Source of the DNA: CAWIMX01 sp963792785
GTDB taxonomy: Bacteria > Acidobacteriota > Vicinamibacteria > Vicinamibacterales > CAVVIG01
Direction of reading: 5' to 3'
Assembly: GCA_963792785.1 (NCBI GenBank)
Contig: CAWBXO010000004.1
Coordinates: 186,001-250,000 of the forward strand
DNA: 64,000 bases
Positions 54,301-63,314 of the stretch are shown here, one piece after another. Each line of letters opens with the position of its first letter. Within the stretch, counting starts at the first letter, position 1. Both the position numbers and the translations under genes were made by a program. Below the pieces are notes generated by a model. That model saw only the letters and a list, made by a program, of their open reading frames with translations. It searched no databases and had not been told where the DNA came from.

Positions 54301-56805
54301 TCAGATGTGCGACGTGAGCGGTTCGTGGGTCCGCGTGCCACCGTTCTCGAGTGCATTCAGCAGGATGTCGGCGGTGACCGGCGTGCGCCGGAACGCCTCG
54401 TAGCCGACCGCGTCGAGGATCGCGTTCATCACCGCCCCGTAGCCCGCGCCGACCGGGGGCTCGCCGACGCCGCGGACGCCCGTCGGCGTCTCCGGGTCCG
54501 GCTTGTCCACGGCCGCGGCGGCCATGTGGTTCGGCGCGTCGAGCAGGGTCGGCGGCCGATTCTGGTAGAAGCGCCGCGAGAGCGCCGCGCCGTAGTGCTG
54601 GTCGTAGGCCCAGCGCTGCGTGATGGCGTGGCCGATACCGAGCATCGACCCGCCGAGCATCTGGCCGAACAGCGCGCGCGGGTGCAGCACCGTGCCCACG
54701 TCGCCGACCGCGAGGTAGTCGAGGATGTCGAGCGCGCCGGTCTCGACGTCCACCTCGACCTCCGCGAAGCCCGCGACGAACGACATCGAACCGCCGTCGC
54801 GCGGATACGCGTCCTTGGCGACGCCCATCAGGCCCTGGCCCGCCAGGTTGGTCGCCGAGGTCTTGGTGAAGCCGTTGATGTTGGCCGGCAGCTCGTGGCC
54901 GTCGTACTTGCCGCCGAGCGCGATTGCGCGCTGCGCGGCCTGCGCGAAGGTGAGCCCGCGCCCGCCGCCGCGACGGAAGACGCGCTCGTTGTCGACGTCG
55001 TAGTCCTCGGGACGGCCGCCCAGGTCGCGCGCCGCGATTTCCTGCAGCTTCGTCTTGGCGTCAGTCGCCGCCGCGTGCGCCGCGCGCGTCATCGCGTGTG
55101 CGGTCTGACTGCCGGCCGAGATGCACGTCCAGGGCAGGTTCTTCTCCGTGTTGCCCCAGACGATCTCGACCTTCTCCCACGGGTAGTTGAGGATCTCGGC
55201 GGCGACGCGGTGCACGTCGATCACCGACTCGGTGCCGAGGTTGCCGATGCCCGATTGAATCTGCAGCCCGCCGTCCGGCTTGATGAGGAGCAGGCCGTCG
55301 AAGCCGATCGAGCCGCCCGAGAACGTGCTGACGGCGACGCCGACGCCGCGGACCTTGCTGCCGGTGCGCTGGCCCGTGCCGGCCTTGCGCTCATCCCAGC
55401 GGAACAGATCGCGGCCCTGCCGCAGCGCGTCCTTGATGAAGCTGCTGGTGACGTAGCCCTGGCGGCCGGCGGCGTTCGGCGGTCCGTATTTCGCCTTGCC
55501 TTCGGGCGAGTTGATGAGCCGCATCTCGACCTGGTCGAGGCCGAGCTGCTTGGCGGCCTTCGCGATCACCGGCTCCATGATGCCGATGGCCTGCATCCCG
55601 CCCGGGCCGCGCTGCGACGTGCGCGGCGGCGTGTTGGTGAGCACCGTGAGCCCGCGCCACCGCATCGCCTCCGGCTGGTAGGCCAGCGAGGCGATGTTGC
55701 CCGTCGAGCGGTAGTCGCCCTGCGCGTCGTACGGCCCGTTGTCGCCGAGAGTGAAGAGATCGAGCGCGACGAGCCGGCCATCCTTGCGGAAGCCCGCCTT
55801 CACGCGGCCGGTGCAGCCCGAGCGGGCGCGGCCGATGAAGTTCTCGTCCTCGCGCGTAATGCGCATCATCACCGGCGCGTTCACCTTCTTCGAGAGCAGC
55901 GCCGGAATCGCCATCGAGATCGAGCCCGGGATCTTGCTGCCGAACCCGCCGCCCGTGAACTCGCTGATCATCACGACGTTCTCCGGCTCGACGCCGGTCC
56001 AGCGCGCGAACGCCCCGACCGTCTGCACCGTGCTCTGCGTCGAGCCGTGCAGGTAGACCTTGCCGTTCTGCCAGTAGGCCATCGCCGACCGCGTCTCGAG
56101 CGGCTGGTGGCCGGTCGACTGCGTGAGGACGGTCTCCTCGAGCACGAGGTCCGCCGAGGCGAACGCCGCGTCCAGGTCGCCGCCGTAGGTCCACTCGTCG
56201 GTGGACTTGCCCGTCGGCAGCATGCCGGCGCCCGCGCTGGCGAAGTCTTCCTCGGTCCACTTCAGCTCGGCGATCTCCGGCCGCACGAAGCCGCCGCGGC
56301 CGCCTTCCGCCGGCTGCGGCGGAGGATCGGGGCGCATCCAGGTGTTGCCCTCGGTGCGCGCGTTCGCGCTGCCCGGGCGCAGGCTGTCGACCGCGTCCAC
56401 GTTGAACGGCAGCGGCTCGAACTCGATGTCGACGAGTTCGACCGCCTGCGCGGCGATGTCCTCGCTGACCGCCGCGATGGCGATCACGGGCTCGCCCTGG
56501 TACACCGGCTCCCAGGTGAGCGCGCCGCGCTCACCCTGCGAGAGCGCCTGCACGCCTTCCCCAAGCGTCTGGCCCGCCTGGTTGCCCGGCAGGTCGTCGG
56601 CGGTGAGGATGGCCTTCACGCCGTCGAGCGCGAGGGCGCGGGACGGATCGTAGCGGCTCACCTTCGCGTGCGGCATCGGGCTCACCAGCAGCTTGGTGAA
56701 CAGCATGCCCTCGGCGCGGTAGTCTTCCGCGTATTTGGCGCGCCCGGTGACCTTCGCGTGCAGGTCGGGCGTCGTGTAGTTCTGGCCAACGAGTTTCTGT
56801 GCCAT
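54301..56805 (-). CDS. Xanthine-dehydrogenase-family molybdopterin-binding subunit
   Basis: An 834-residue protein. N-terminal KVTGRAKYAEDYRAEGMLF, substrate-channel and Moco motifs STGHQPLETRSA, FTGGGFGSKIPG, RGPGGMQA, and the catalytic base in GVRGVGEPPVGAG. It has its own large hydroxylase fold with no signal peptide, so export depends on the 2Fe-2S partner. It probably hydroxylates an aldehyde or N-heterocycle. Second gene of the operon. Confidence 0.92.
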   Translation of the reverse strand: MAQKLVGQNYTTPDLHAKVTGRAKYAEDYRAEGMLFTKLLVSPMPHAKVSRYDPSRALALDGVKAILTADDLPGNQAGQTLGEGVQALSQGERGALTWEPVYQGEPVIAIAAVSEDIAAQAVELVDIEFEPLPFNVDAVDSLRPGSANARTEGNTWMRPDPPPQPAEGGRGGFVRPEIAELKWTEEDFASAGAGMLPTGKSTDEWTYGGDLDAAFASADLVLEETVLTQSTGHQPLETRSAMAYWQNGKVYLHGSTQSTVQTVGAFARWTGVEPENVVMISEFTGGGFGSKIPGSISMAIPALLSKKVNAPVMMRITREDENFIGRARSGCTGRVKAGFRKDGRLVALDLFTLGDNGPYDAQGDYRSTGNIASLAYQPEAMRWRGLTVLTNTPPRTSQRGPGGMQAIGIMEPVIAKAAKQLGLDQVEMRLINSPEGKAKYGPPNAAGRQGYVTSSFIKDALRQGRDLFRWDERKAGTGQRTGSKVRGVGVAVSTFSGGSIGFDGLLLIKPDGGLQIQSGIGNLGTESVIDVHRVAAEILNYPWEKVEIVWGNTEKNLPWTCISAGSQTAHAMTRAAHAAATDAKTKLQEIAARDLGGRPEDYDVDNERVFRRGGGRGLTFAQAAQRAIALGGKYDGHELPANINGFTKTSATNLAGQGLMGVAKDAYPRDGGSMSFVAGFAEVEVDVETGALDILDYLAVGDVGTVLHPRALFGQMLGGSMLGIGHAITQRWAYDQHYGAALSRRFYQNRPPTLLDAPNHMAAAAVDKPDPETPTGVRGVGEPPVGAGYGAVMNAILDAVGYEAFRRTPVTADILLNALENGGTRTHEPLTSHI

Positions 56806-56808
56806 GGC

Positions 56809-57435
56809 TTACGCCCTCCGCAGATTTTCCGCGCCGCGCATCATCGCGGTGAGGATCTTGTCGTAGTCCTGGCATCGGCACAGGTTGCCGGAGATGCCGT
56901 GCGCGAGTTCCTGGCGCGTCGGGCTGGCGTTGGTCTTGAGGAACCCGACCGTCGCCATCACGAAGCCCGGCATGCAGAAGGCGCACTGGAAGCCCTGCTC
57001 GTCGATGACACCCTGCTGCACCGGGTGCAGCGAGCCGTCGGCGGCCTCGAGGCCTTCGATGGTGACGATGGACTTGCCGCGGACGCTGTGCGTCAGCGTC
57101 GAGCACGAATAGCGCGGCACATCGTCGATCAGGACGGTGCACGCGCCGCATTCCGCGCGGTCGCAGCCGATCTTGGTGCCGGTGAGCCCCAGCTTGTAGC
57201 GGAGCGTCATGGCCAGGGTTTCCTGCTTCAGCGCGTCGACGCGCCGCTCCTGGCCGTTCACCGTGAGGGTGACGAGGCGTTCCACCGACCCAGCCGCCGC
57301 AGGCTGGCCGAGCACGGTGGTGCTGCGGAAGAGATAGCCAGCGGACGACACCGCGGCGCCCGCCGCGATGACTCCCTTGATGAAATTGCGCCTCGACGGC
57401 CCCGGAGTGAGTTCCGGCGTATGTGTGTCTGACAT
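56809..57435 (-). CDS. Tat-exported [2Fe-2S] subunit of the molybdenum hydroxylase
   Basis: A 208-residue protein; start at 57435. Twin-arginine signal SRRNFIKGVIAAGAAVSSAG. Plant-type 2Fe-2S cluster GCDRAECGACTVLID...YSC, second cluster FQCAFCMPGF and GNLCRCQDY. The Tat signal shows the complex folds in the cytosol and works in the periplasm, as for PaoABC-type aldehyde oxidoreductases. First gene of the operon 57435 to 52008. Confidence 0.92.
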   Translation of the reverse strand: MSDTHTPELTPGPSRRNFIKGVIAAGAAVSSAGYLFRSTTVLGQPAAAGSVERLVTLTVNGQERRVDALKQETLAMTLRYKLGLTGTKIGCDRAECGACTVLIDDVPRYSCSTLTHSVRGKSIVTIEGLEAADGSLHPVQQGVIDEQGFQCAFCMPGFVMATVGFLKTNASPTRQELAHGISGNLCRCQDYDKILTAMMRGAENLRRA

Positions 57436-57517
57436 CGCTCGATTACCTCTGCAGCTTGTGCGACGTGGTTGTCGCGACATCGAACGGCACCGCGGCTGAA
57501 CCTTCGAAAACGGCGGT

Positions 57518-57523
57518 ATTGTA
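57518..57523 (-). promoter_or_regulatory. Candidate -10 of Mo-hydroxylase operon
   Basis: TACAAT on the minus strand, 82 nt before the ATG at 57435, within the 340-bp gap 57436-57775. That gap otherwise holds only the 22-bp repeat and a small hairpin (CGGGC-AGAT-GCCCG, near 57575). Confidence 0.35.
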
Positions 57524-57702
57524 ACCCGTTCTTGGGCCGGCGCGACCGCCTCTACCGGCATTCCGGCAGGCCTCGGGCAGATGCCCGCAAGCCGAACCCA
57601 GCCAGCCCGTATCCTCTATTGATAGTCCCGGCACCAAACCATAAGCCCAAATGCACAGAAGCGCAACGCCTCAGAGGCCGATTCGCAAGATTTTCACGCG
57701 CC

Positions 57703-57769
57703 AGCCCCCTGCAGCGGAGGTCCCAGCCCCGTGCCGCGTCGGCCCGAGCCCCCTCCAGCGTGAGTTCCC
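57703..57769. repeat. 22-bp tandem repeat, 3 degenerate copies
   Basis: AGCCCC(C/G)T(G/C)C(A/C)GCG cores begin at 57703, 57725 and 57747; a partial fourth lies at 57771 over the MDR stop codon. Between the MDR gene and the Mo-hydroxylase operon. Confidence 0.7.
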
Positions 57770-57775
57770 CGGCCC

Positions 57776-58774
57776 CTACAGCGAAGCCACCCGTACGAGC
57801 TGCTTCCCGAAATTCTTTCCCTCGAGCATCCCGATGAAGGCGGCGGGGGCCGCCTCGAGCCCCTCGGCGATGTCTTCCTTGTAGCGCAGCGTCCCCTCGC
57901 GCACGAGCGGCGTGCACTCGCCCAGGAACTCGCCGAACCGGTCGAAGTGCTCCGACACGATGAAGCCCTGCAGCAGCAGGCGCTTCGTGAGGATGGGGCG
58001 CAGGTCCGGACCGGGGCGCGGCGCCGTGGCGTTGTACAGCGCGATCATGCCGCAGACCGGCACGCGCGCGAACGCGTTGAGCCGGCTGAACACGGCGTCG
58101 AACACGGCCCCGCCCACGTTCTCGAAATACACGTCGATCCCGTCGGGGCACGCCACCTTGAGATCCCCGGCGAGATCCGCGCTGCGGTGGCTCACGCACG
58201 CGTCGAAGTTCAGGACCTCCGTCACGTAGCGGCACTTCGCCGGCGCGCCCGCGATCCCGACGGCGCGGCAGCCGCGCAGCTTCGCGAGCTGTCCGACCAC
58301 CGACCCGACCGCGCCCGACGCGGCGGACACCACCACGGTCTCCCCCGCCTTCGCCTGGCCGATCGCCGTCAGCCCGTACCACGCCGTCATTCCCGGCATG
58401 CCGAGCACGCCGAGCGCCGTCGACACCGGCGCGGCGGCCGGGTCGAGCTTCCGCAGGCCCGCAGGGCGCGAGCACCCGTACGCCTGCCAGCCGTCCATCG
58501 CGAGCACCACGTCCCCCGGGGCGTACGCCGGATCGCGCGACTCGACCACCTGGGCGACGGTCGCGCCCATCATCACCTGGCCCACCTCGGCGGGCTTCGC
58601 GTAGGACGGCGCGTCGCTCATGCGGCCGCGCATGTAGGGATCGAGCGACAGCCAGATCGTCCGGCGCAGCACCTCGCCCTCGGCGGGCGACGGCACGGGC
58701 GCGGTGTCGATCCGGAAATCCTCGGGGGCCGGGGCGCCGACCGGGCGGCGCGCGAGCAGGATGCGCTGGTTCAT
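57776..58774 (-). CDS. NADP-dependent MDR oxidoreductase (CurA/leukotriene-B4-dehydrogenase type)
   Basis: A 332-residue medium-chain dehydrogenase without the zinc-binding cysteines. Marks: SLDPYMRGRMSD, GMPGMTAWYGL, the nucleotide loop VVVSAASGAVGSVVGQLAKL, and FENVGG. This group reduces alkenals and enones such as curcumin. The ATG is 8 nt after TATAGT with no ribosome site. Confidence 0.88.
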   Translation of the reverse strand: MNQRILLARRPVGAPAPEDFRIDTAPVPSPAEGEVLRRTIWLSLDPYMRGRMSDAPSYAKPAEVGQVMMGATVAQVVESRDPAYAPGDVVLAMDGWQAYGCSRPAGLRKLDPAAAPVSTALGVLGMPGMTAWYGLTAIGQAKAGETVVVSAASGAVGSVVGQLAKLRGCRAVGIAGAPAKCRYVTEVLNFDACVSHRSADLAGDLKVACPDGIDVYFENVGGAVFDAVFSRLNAFARVPVCGMIALYNATAPRPGPDLRPILTKRLLLQGFIVSEHFDRFGEFLGECTPLVREGTLRYKEDIAEGLEAAPAAFIGMLEGKNFGKQLVRVASL

Positions 58775-58782
58775 GAACCGAG

Positions 58783-58788
58783 ACTATA
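58783..58788 (-). promoter_or_regulatory. -10 of leaderless MDR gene
   Basis: TATAGT on the minus strand, 8 nt before the ATG at 58774. Back-to-back with the -10 at 58808 on the plus strand. Confidence 0.5.
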
Positions 58789-58807
58789 CCCCCGCCGGGC
58801 TGCGCGG

Positions 58808-58813
58808 TATCAT
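58808..58813 (+). promoter_or_regulatory. -10 of PD40 propeller gene
   Basis: TATCAT, 8 nt before the ATG at 58822. GGGAG abuts the ATG, too close for a good ribosome site. Confidence 0.45.
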
Positions 58814-58821
58814 CTCGGGAG

Positions 58822-59949
58822 ATGCCCTCCTCCTTCTTGAAAGCCCGCTGGTGGGCGTGCGCCGCGCTCGCCCTCTCCGCCGTCGCCACACTGGCCGCCG
58901 CCGGCCCCGAGGAAGGCGCGTTTCTTTCGCGCGTGCGCCGCCTGACGGTCGACGGTCTGCGCGCGGGCGAAGGCTACTGGTCGCCCGACGGCAGGCGCCT
59001 CGTCTTCCAGAGCGAGCGCCAGCCGGACAACCCCTTCTACCAGATCTACACGCTCGACCTGACGACCGGCGACACGAAGCGGATCTCCAACGGCACCGGC
59101 AAGACGACCTGCGCGTTCTTCCGCCCGGGCACCGACGAGATCGAGTTCGCGTCCACGCACGCCGATCCCAAGTCGCTCGACCTCCAGAAAGCGGAACTCG
59201 ACTTCCGCGCGTCCGGCCAGACGCGGCGCTACTCCTGGGACTACGACCCGGAGATGGACATCTGGGTGACGCACGAGAAGACGGGCGAGATGACGCGGCT
59301 CACCACGGCGCGCGGCTACGACGCCGAGGGCAGCTATTCGCCCGACGGGCAGTGGATCGTGTTCACGTCCATGCGCGACGCGTACAACCGTCCGCTGTCG
59401 GCCGACGAACAGAAGCAGCTCGCGCTCGATCCGAGTTACTTCGCCGAGATCTACATCATGCGCGCGGACGGCTCCGGCCAGCGGCGCCTGACGAACGTGC
59501 CCGGCTACGACGGCGGCCCGTTCTTCACGCACGACGGCGCGCGCATCGTCTGGCGGCGCTTCGACACGACGGGGCTGCTCGCCGACATCTACACGATGAA
59601 GCCGGACGGCACCGACGTGAAGCGCCTCACGAACTTCGGCGCGATGAGCTGGGCGCCCTACGAGCACCCGTCGGGCGCGTACTTCATCTTCGCGTCGAAC
59701 AAGCTCGGCTTCGACAACTTCGAGCTGTACCTCGTGGACGCGGCCGGCGCGAAGGAGCCGGTGCGCGTGACGTACTCCGACGGCTTCGACGGCCTGCCGG
59801 TGCCCTCGCCCGACGGCACGATGCTGGCGTGGACGTCGAATCGCGCGGGCGGCTCGGGCGGGCAGATCTTCCTCGCCCAGTGGAACCACGCGCACGCCCT
59901 CGAGGCGCTGCAGAACGCGCCGCCCAGAAAATCGCCACAAGGTCCATGA
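58822..59949 (+). CDS. Secreted TolB-like PD40 propeller
   Basis: A 375-residue protein with a signal peptide (ends LAAAGP). TolB-type blades: SPDGRRLVFQSER, SYSPDGQWIVFTSMRD, FTHDGARIVWRRFD, SPDGTMLAWTSNRAG. Probably periplasmic and substrate- or protein-binding. The last codons overlap the M28 peptidase ATG (ATGA), so the two are translated together; it may act as that enzyme's partner. Confidence 0.85.
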   Translation: MPSSFLKARWWACAALALSAVATLAAAGPEEGAFLSRVRRLTVDGLRAGEGYWSPDGRRLVFQSERQPDNPFYQIYTLDLTTGDTKRISNGTGKTTCAFFRPGTDEIEFASTHADPKSLDLQKAELDFRASGQTRRYSWDYDPEMDIWVTHEKTGEMTRLTTARGYDAEGSYSPDGQWIVFTSMRDAYNRPLSADEQKQLALDPSYFAEIYIMRADGSGQRRLTNVPGYDGGPFFTHDGARIVWRRFDTTGLLADIYTMKPDGTDVKRLTNFGAMSWAPYEHPSGAYFIFASNKLGFDNFELYLVDAAGAKEPVRVTYSDGFDGLPVPSPDGTMLAWTSNRAGGSGGQIFLAQWNHAHALEALQNAPPRKSPQGP

Positions 59950-61775
59950 CACGCCAAGCCACGATCCGGATCCGCCGGTTCTCCCCCGTTGCGCTGACGC
60001 TCGTCGCCGCAGCGCTCGTCCTCCCGCCCGTCGCGCGGGCGCAACAGGCCGCGATTCGCGCCGACGTCGAGACGCTCGCGTCCGCGCCGATGGACGGCCG
60101 GCTCACCGGCTCGCCCGGCGCGGCGCGCGCGGCCGACTACCTCATCGCGCAGCTCCAGGCGGCCGGCGCCCGGCCGCTCCCCGGTCACGAGTACCGCCTG
60201 CCGTTCCAGTTCACGGCCGGCACGAGCGACGCGGGCTCCACGCTCACGCTGACGTCGACCGCCGCGCCGCGCACCTTCTCGACGCGCGACCGCGTGCAGG
60301 CGCTCTCCTTCTCCGACACCGGCGAGGTCAGCGGCCCGGTCGTGTTCGCGGGCTACGGCATCGTGGTGCCCGAGAGCCAGAACTTCGGCTACGACAGCTA
60401 CCAGGGCCTCGACGTCCAGGACAAGATCGTCGTCGTGCTGCGCTACTTCCCCGAGGACGCGGATCAGCAGACGCGCGGCATCCTCGCGCGCTACTCCGGC
60501 CTGCGTTACAAGGCGATGCAGGCGCGCCAGCACGGCGCGAAGGCGCTCGTCGTGCTCACCGGCCCGAATTCGCCGAACGCCGGCGAAGTGGTCCCGATGA
60601 CGTTCGACACCGCGCTCTCCGGCTCCGGGATCGTCGCCGTGAGCGGGGACGCGGAGGTGGGCCGCGCGATCTTCGCCGCCGTGCCGAACGGCACGCTCGA
60701 GGACGCGCAGAAAGCGCTCGACGACGCCAACCCCCACATCGGCGGGTTCGCGATCGACGGCCTCACGCTGACCGTGCGCGGCGCCGTGCGGCGCGAGACG
60801 AAGACCGGCTACAACGTGGTGGCGTACCTGCCGGGCAGCGATCCGTCGATCGCGAAGCCGTGGATCGCGCTCGGCGCCCACTACGACCATCTGGGCCACG
60901 GCGAGGACGGCAACTCGTTGGCGCACAGCGACGAGGCGGGCCAGATCCACTTCGGCGCCGACGACAACGCCAGCGGCAGCGCCGCCGTGCTCGCCGTCGG
61001 CCGCGCGATGGCGCGCGCGCCGCACCGCCGCAACATCCTGCTCGCCCTCTGGTCGGGCGAGGAGCTGGGGCTGCTCGGGTCCGCGGCGTTCGCCGCCGAT
61101 CCGCCCGTGCCGGCCGCCGACCTCGCGGCGTACTTCAACTTCGACATGGTCGGCCGGATGCAGGAGAACAAGCTCACCGTGCAGGCGACGGGATCGAGCG
61201 ACGCATGGCCGAAGCTGCTCGAGCAGGCCAACGTCCTCGCGGGCTTCGACCTCCTGACGCAGGCCGATCCGTACCAGCCGACCGACGTCGCGACGTTCAA
61301 CGAGGCCGAGGTGCCGAGCCTCGCCTTCTTCACCGGCACGCACCCCGACTACCACCGCCCGACCGACACGGCCGACAAGATCGACTACGAAGATCTCGAG
61401 CGCGTCGCCGACTTCGCCGCCACGCTGCTCACGCGCGTCGACGGGATGGACGAGCCCCCGGCGTTCACGAAGGTCGCGCCGCAGACCGAGGGCGGCAGCC
61501 GCGACGGCATGCGCATCTTCACCGGGACGATACCCAACTACTCGACCGAGGTGAAGGGCCTGCTGCTCGACGGCGTGGTGGCCGGCGGGCCGGCCGAGGC
61601 GGCCGGTCTCCAGAAGGGCGACATCATCATCGAAATCGGTGGCCAGACGATCACCAACATCTACGACTACACCTACGCGCTCGACGTGTTGAAGGTCGGC
61701 GAGCCGACGACCGTCGTGTTCACCCGCGGCGGCGAGCGAAAGGAAGCCACGCTCACACCCGCCGCGCGGAAGTAG
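59946..61775 (+). CDS. Secreted M28 aminopeptidase with PA and PDZ domains
   Basis: A 609-residue protein, signal peptide ending ARAQ. PA domain (about 120-240), M28 catalytic domain with zinc ligands in GAHYDHLG, GADDNASGS, WSGEELGLLGS, NFDMVGR and THPDYHRPTD, then a C-terminal PDZ (KGLLLDGVVAGGPAEAAGLQ, GDIIIEIGGQTI). This is the standard architecture of bacterial M28-PDZ aminopeptidases. Coupled to the PD40 protein upstream. Confidence 0.92.
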   Translation: MTRQATIRIRRFSPVALTLVAAALVLPPVARAQQAAIRADVETLASAPMDGRLTGSPGAARAADYLIAQLQAAGARPLPGHEYRLPFQFTAGTSDAGSTLTLTSTAAPRTFSTRDRVQALSFSDTGEVSGPVVFAGYGIVVPESQNFGYDSYQGLDVQDKIVVVLRYFPEDADQQTRGILARYSGLRYKAMQARQHGAKALVVLTGPNSPNAGEVVPMTFDTALSGSGIVAVSGDAEVGRAIFAAVPNGTLEDAQKALDDANPHIGGFAIDGLTLTVRGAVRRETKTGYNVVAYLPGSDPSIAKPWIALGAHYDHLGHGEDGNSLAHSDEAGQIHFGADDNASGSAAVLAVGRAMARAPHRRNILLALWSGEELGLLGSAAFAADPPVPAADLAAYFNFDMVGRMQENKLTVQATGSSDAWPKLLEQANVLAGFDLLTQADPYQPTDVATFNEAEVPSLAFFTGTHPDYHRPTDTADKIDYEDLERVADFAATLLTRVDGMDEPPAFTKVAPQTEGGSRDGMRIFTGTIPNYSTEVKGLLLDGVVAGGPAEAAGLQKGDIIIEIGGQTITNIYDYTYALDVLKVGEPTTVVFTRGGERKEATLTPAARK

Positions 61776-61782
61776 CCACCAC

Positions 61783-62745
61783 GTGGCGCCCGAGAAGAAC
61801 GACAAGAAGAAGACCGTCCGGCGGAAGAAAGCGGCGCCGGCCTCGATCGGCCTGACCGTCGCGGAAACGGCCGCGGCGCCGGCCGCCGAACTCGCGCCCC
61901 TGGCTACCGCCATTCAGACCGACGGCGGCGCCGTGCTCGGAAGCTACCGCGATCCGTTCGGCGGCACGCCGCTCCTCCTCGCGGCGCTGCCGATCGACAC
62001 GGTCGAGCCCACGCCGTACCAGCGCGATCCGTCCGACCCGCACGTCAAGCGGCTGATGGCCGTCCTCGAGAAGATCGGGCGCTTCCTCGACCCGATCATC
62101 TGCATCCGCCACGCCGATCGCTACTGGACCCCGAACGGCAACCACCGCCTGCAGGCAATGCGCCGCCTGGGCGCGAAAACGATCGTCGCCCTCGTCGTGC
62201 CGGACGCCGACGTCGCGTTCAAGATCCTCGCGCTCAACACGGAGAAGGCGCACAACCTCAAGGAGAAGTCGCTCGAGACGATCCGCATGGCGCGCGCGCT
62301 CGCCGCGTCGAGCGATCACCCCGAGGCGGGCTACGCGTTCGAGTTCGAGCTGCCCGCGTACCTCACGCTCGGCGTGGGCTACGAGGAGCGGCCGAGGCTC
62401 GGCGGCGGCGCTTACCAGCCGATTCTGCGGCGCGTGGACGAGTTCCTGGATCTGCCGATGGGCGAGGCGCTCAAGGAGCGCGAGCGGCGAGGCCGGAAGA
62501 TCCTGAAGCTGGACGATGCGGTGGGCGCGGCCGTGGCGAAGCTGAAAGCCAAGGGCCTCACCAGCCCGTACCTGCGCCCGTTTGTCGTCTCGCGCGTGAA
62601 CTACACCCGCTTCTCGAAGGCGACCTCGTTCGATTTCGACGAGGTGCTCGACAAGATCACGGCGAGCGCGGCGAAGTTCAACGTGGACCGCGTGAAGCAG
62701 GAAGACGTCGTGAAAGCCGGCGGCGGCGCCCTGGACGAAGATTAG
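61783..62745 (+). CDS. Stand-alone ParB/Srx-fold nuclease-like protein
   Basis: A 320-residue protein with GTG start 7 bp after the M28 gene. A Lys-rich N-terminus (EKNDKKKTVRRKK), then a ParB N-terminal domain with NGNHRLQAMRRLGAKTI (the GxHR box) in LPIDTVEPTPYQRDPSDPHV context. There is no ParA gene and no typical ParB helix-turn-helix, so this is not the chromosome partition ParB. The C-terminal half is helical and unassigned. It could be a DNA- or CTP-binding protein. Its stop codon overlaps that of the convergent DinB by 4 bp. Confidence 0.75.
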   Translation: MAPEKNDKKKTVRRKKAAPASIGLTVAETAAAPAAELAPLATAIQTDGGAVLGSYRDPFGGTPLLLAALPIDTVEPTPYQRDPSDPHVKRLMAVLEKIGRFLDPIICIRHADRYWTPNGNHRLQAMRRLGAKTIVALVVPDADVAFKILALNTEKAHNLKEKSLETIRMARALAASSDHPEAGYAFEFELPAYLTLGVGYEERPRLGGGAYQPILRRVDEFLDLPMGEALKERERRGRKILKLDDAVGAAVAKLKAKGLTSPYLRPFVVSRVNYTRFSKATSFDFDEVLDKITASAAKFNVDRVKQEDVVKAGGGALDED

Positions 62746-63239
62746 GCGCGGGCGCGGTAGAACCCGATCAAATCCATCGACTTGGCCGGCTGCGCGCCCA
62801 TCTGGCGCAGCATCGTGGTGATCTGCCCGCGGTGATAGCTGCCGTGGTTCACCATGTGCTGGAGCATCTGCCAGAACGCGCTCGCGCCGGCCGTGCCGTT
62901 CAGCGTCCGGTACTCGATCACCTTGTTGATGCCGTCCTCGCCGAGGCCGTCGAGGAACGCCCGCGTCTTGCGCTCCTGGGCCGCCCAGGCCGTGCGAAGC
63001 GAGGCGACGTCGGGAAACTGGTCGAACGGCAGCATCGCGTCGGGCGACGTCCCCTGCCAGCGTGAGTACCACGCCCACTCGGCCGAGTAGGTGTGGGCGG
63101 CGGTGTCGCGGATGGACTTGAAACTGCTGCCCATGTCGCGCGTGAACTGTTCGGGGGTGAGCGGGTCGAGCGCGTCGAGCAGGCGATCGCGCGCCCAGTA
63201 GTGGTAGTCGAGCAGGGTCTGCAGATCCTGAAGCGTCAC
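62742..63239 (-). CDS. DinB-family protein
   Basis: A 165-residue protein from a GTG at 63239 (GGGAGG 6 nt upstream); longer starts run into a hairpin. Metal histidines: IRDTAAHTYSAEWAW and MVNHGSYHRGQI, the classical DinB/DUF664 pattern. Different from the DinB at 45029. Role unknown. Confidence 0.82.
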   Translation of the reverse strand: MTLQDLQTLLDYHYWARDRLLDALDPLTPEQFTRDMGSSFKSIRDTAAHTYSAEWAWYSRWQGTSPDAMLPFDQFPDVASLRTAWAAQERKTRAFLDGLGEDGINKVIEYRTLNGTAGASAFWQMLQHMVNHGSYHRGQITTMLRQMGAQPAKSMDLIGFYRARA

Positions 63240-63258
63240 GTCCGCCTCCCTCGCGATC

Positions 63259-63288
63259 ATTCGGGCGGGGCTCATGCCCCGCCCGAAT
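63259..63288 (-). terminator. 13-bp perfect hairpin after the HtrA gene
   Basis: ATTCGGGCGGGGC-TCAT-GCCCCGCCCGAAT; no U-tract. It separates the HtrA gene from the DinB gene. Confidence 0.65.
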
Positions 63289-63314
63289 CCTAGCAGAGTG
63301 CGGCGGACGCCGGA

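Noticed and set aside
61783..62745. Chromosome partition ParB
   Set aside because: No parA, no parS-like site seen, and no ParB helix-turn-helix; only the N-terminal ParB fold is present.
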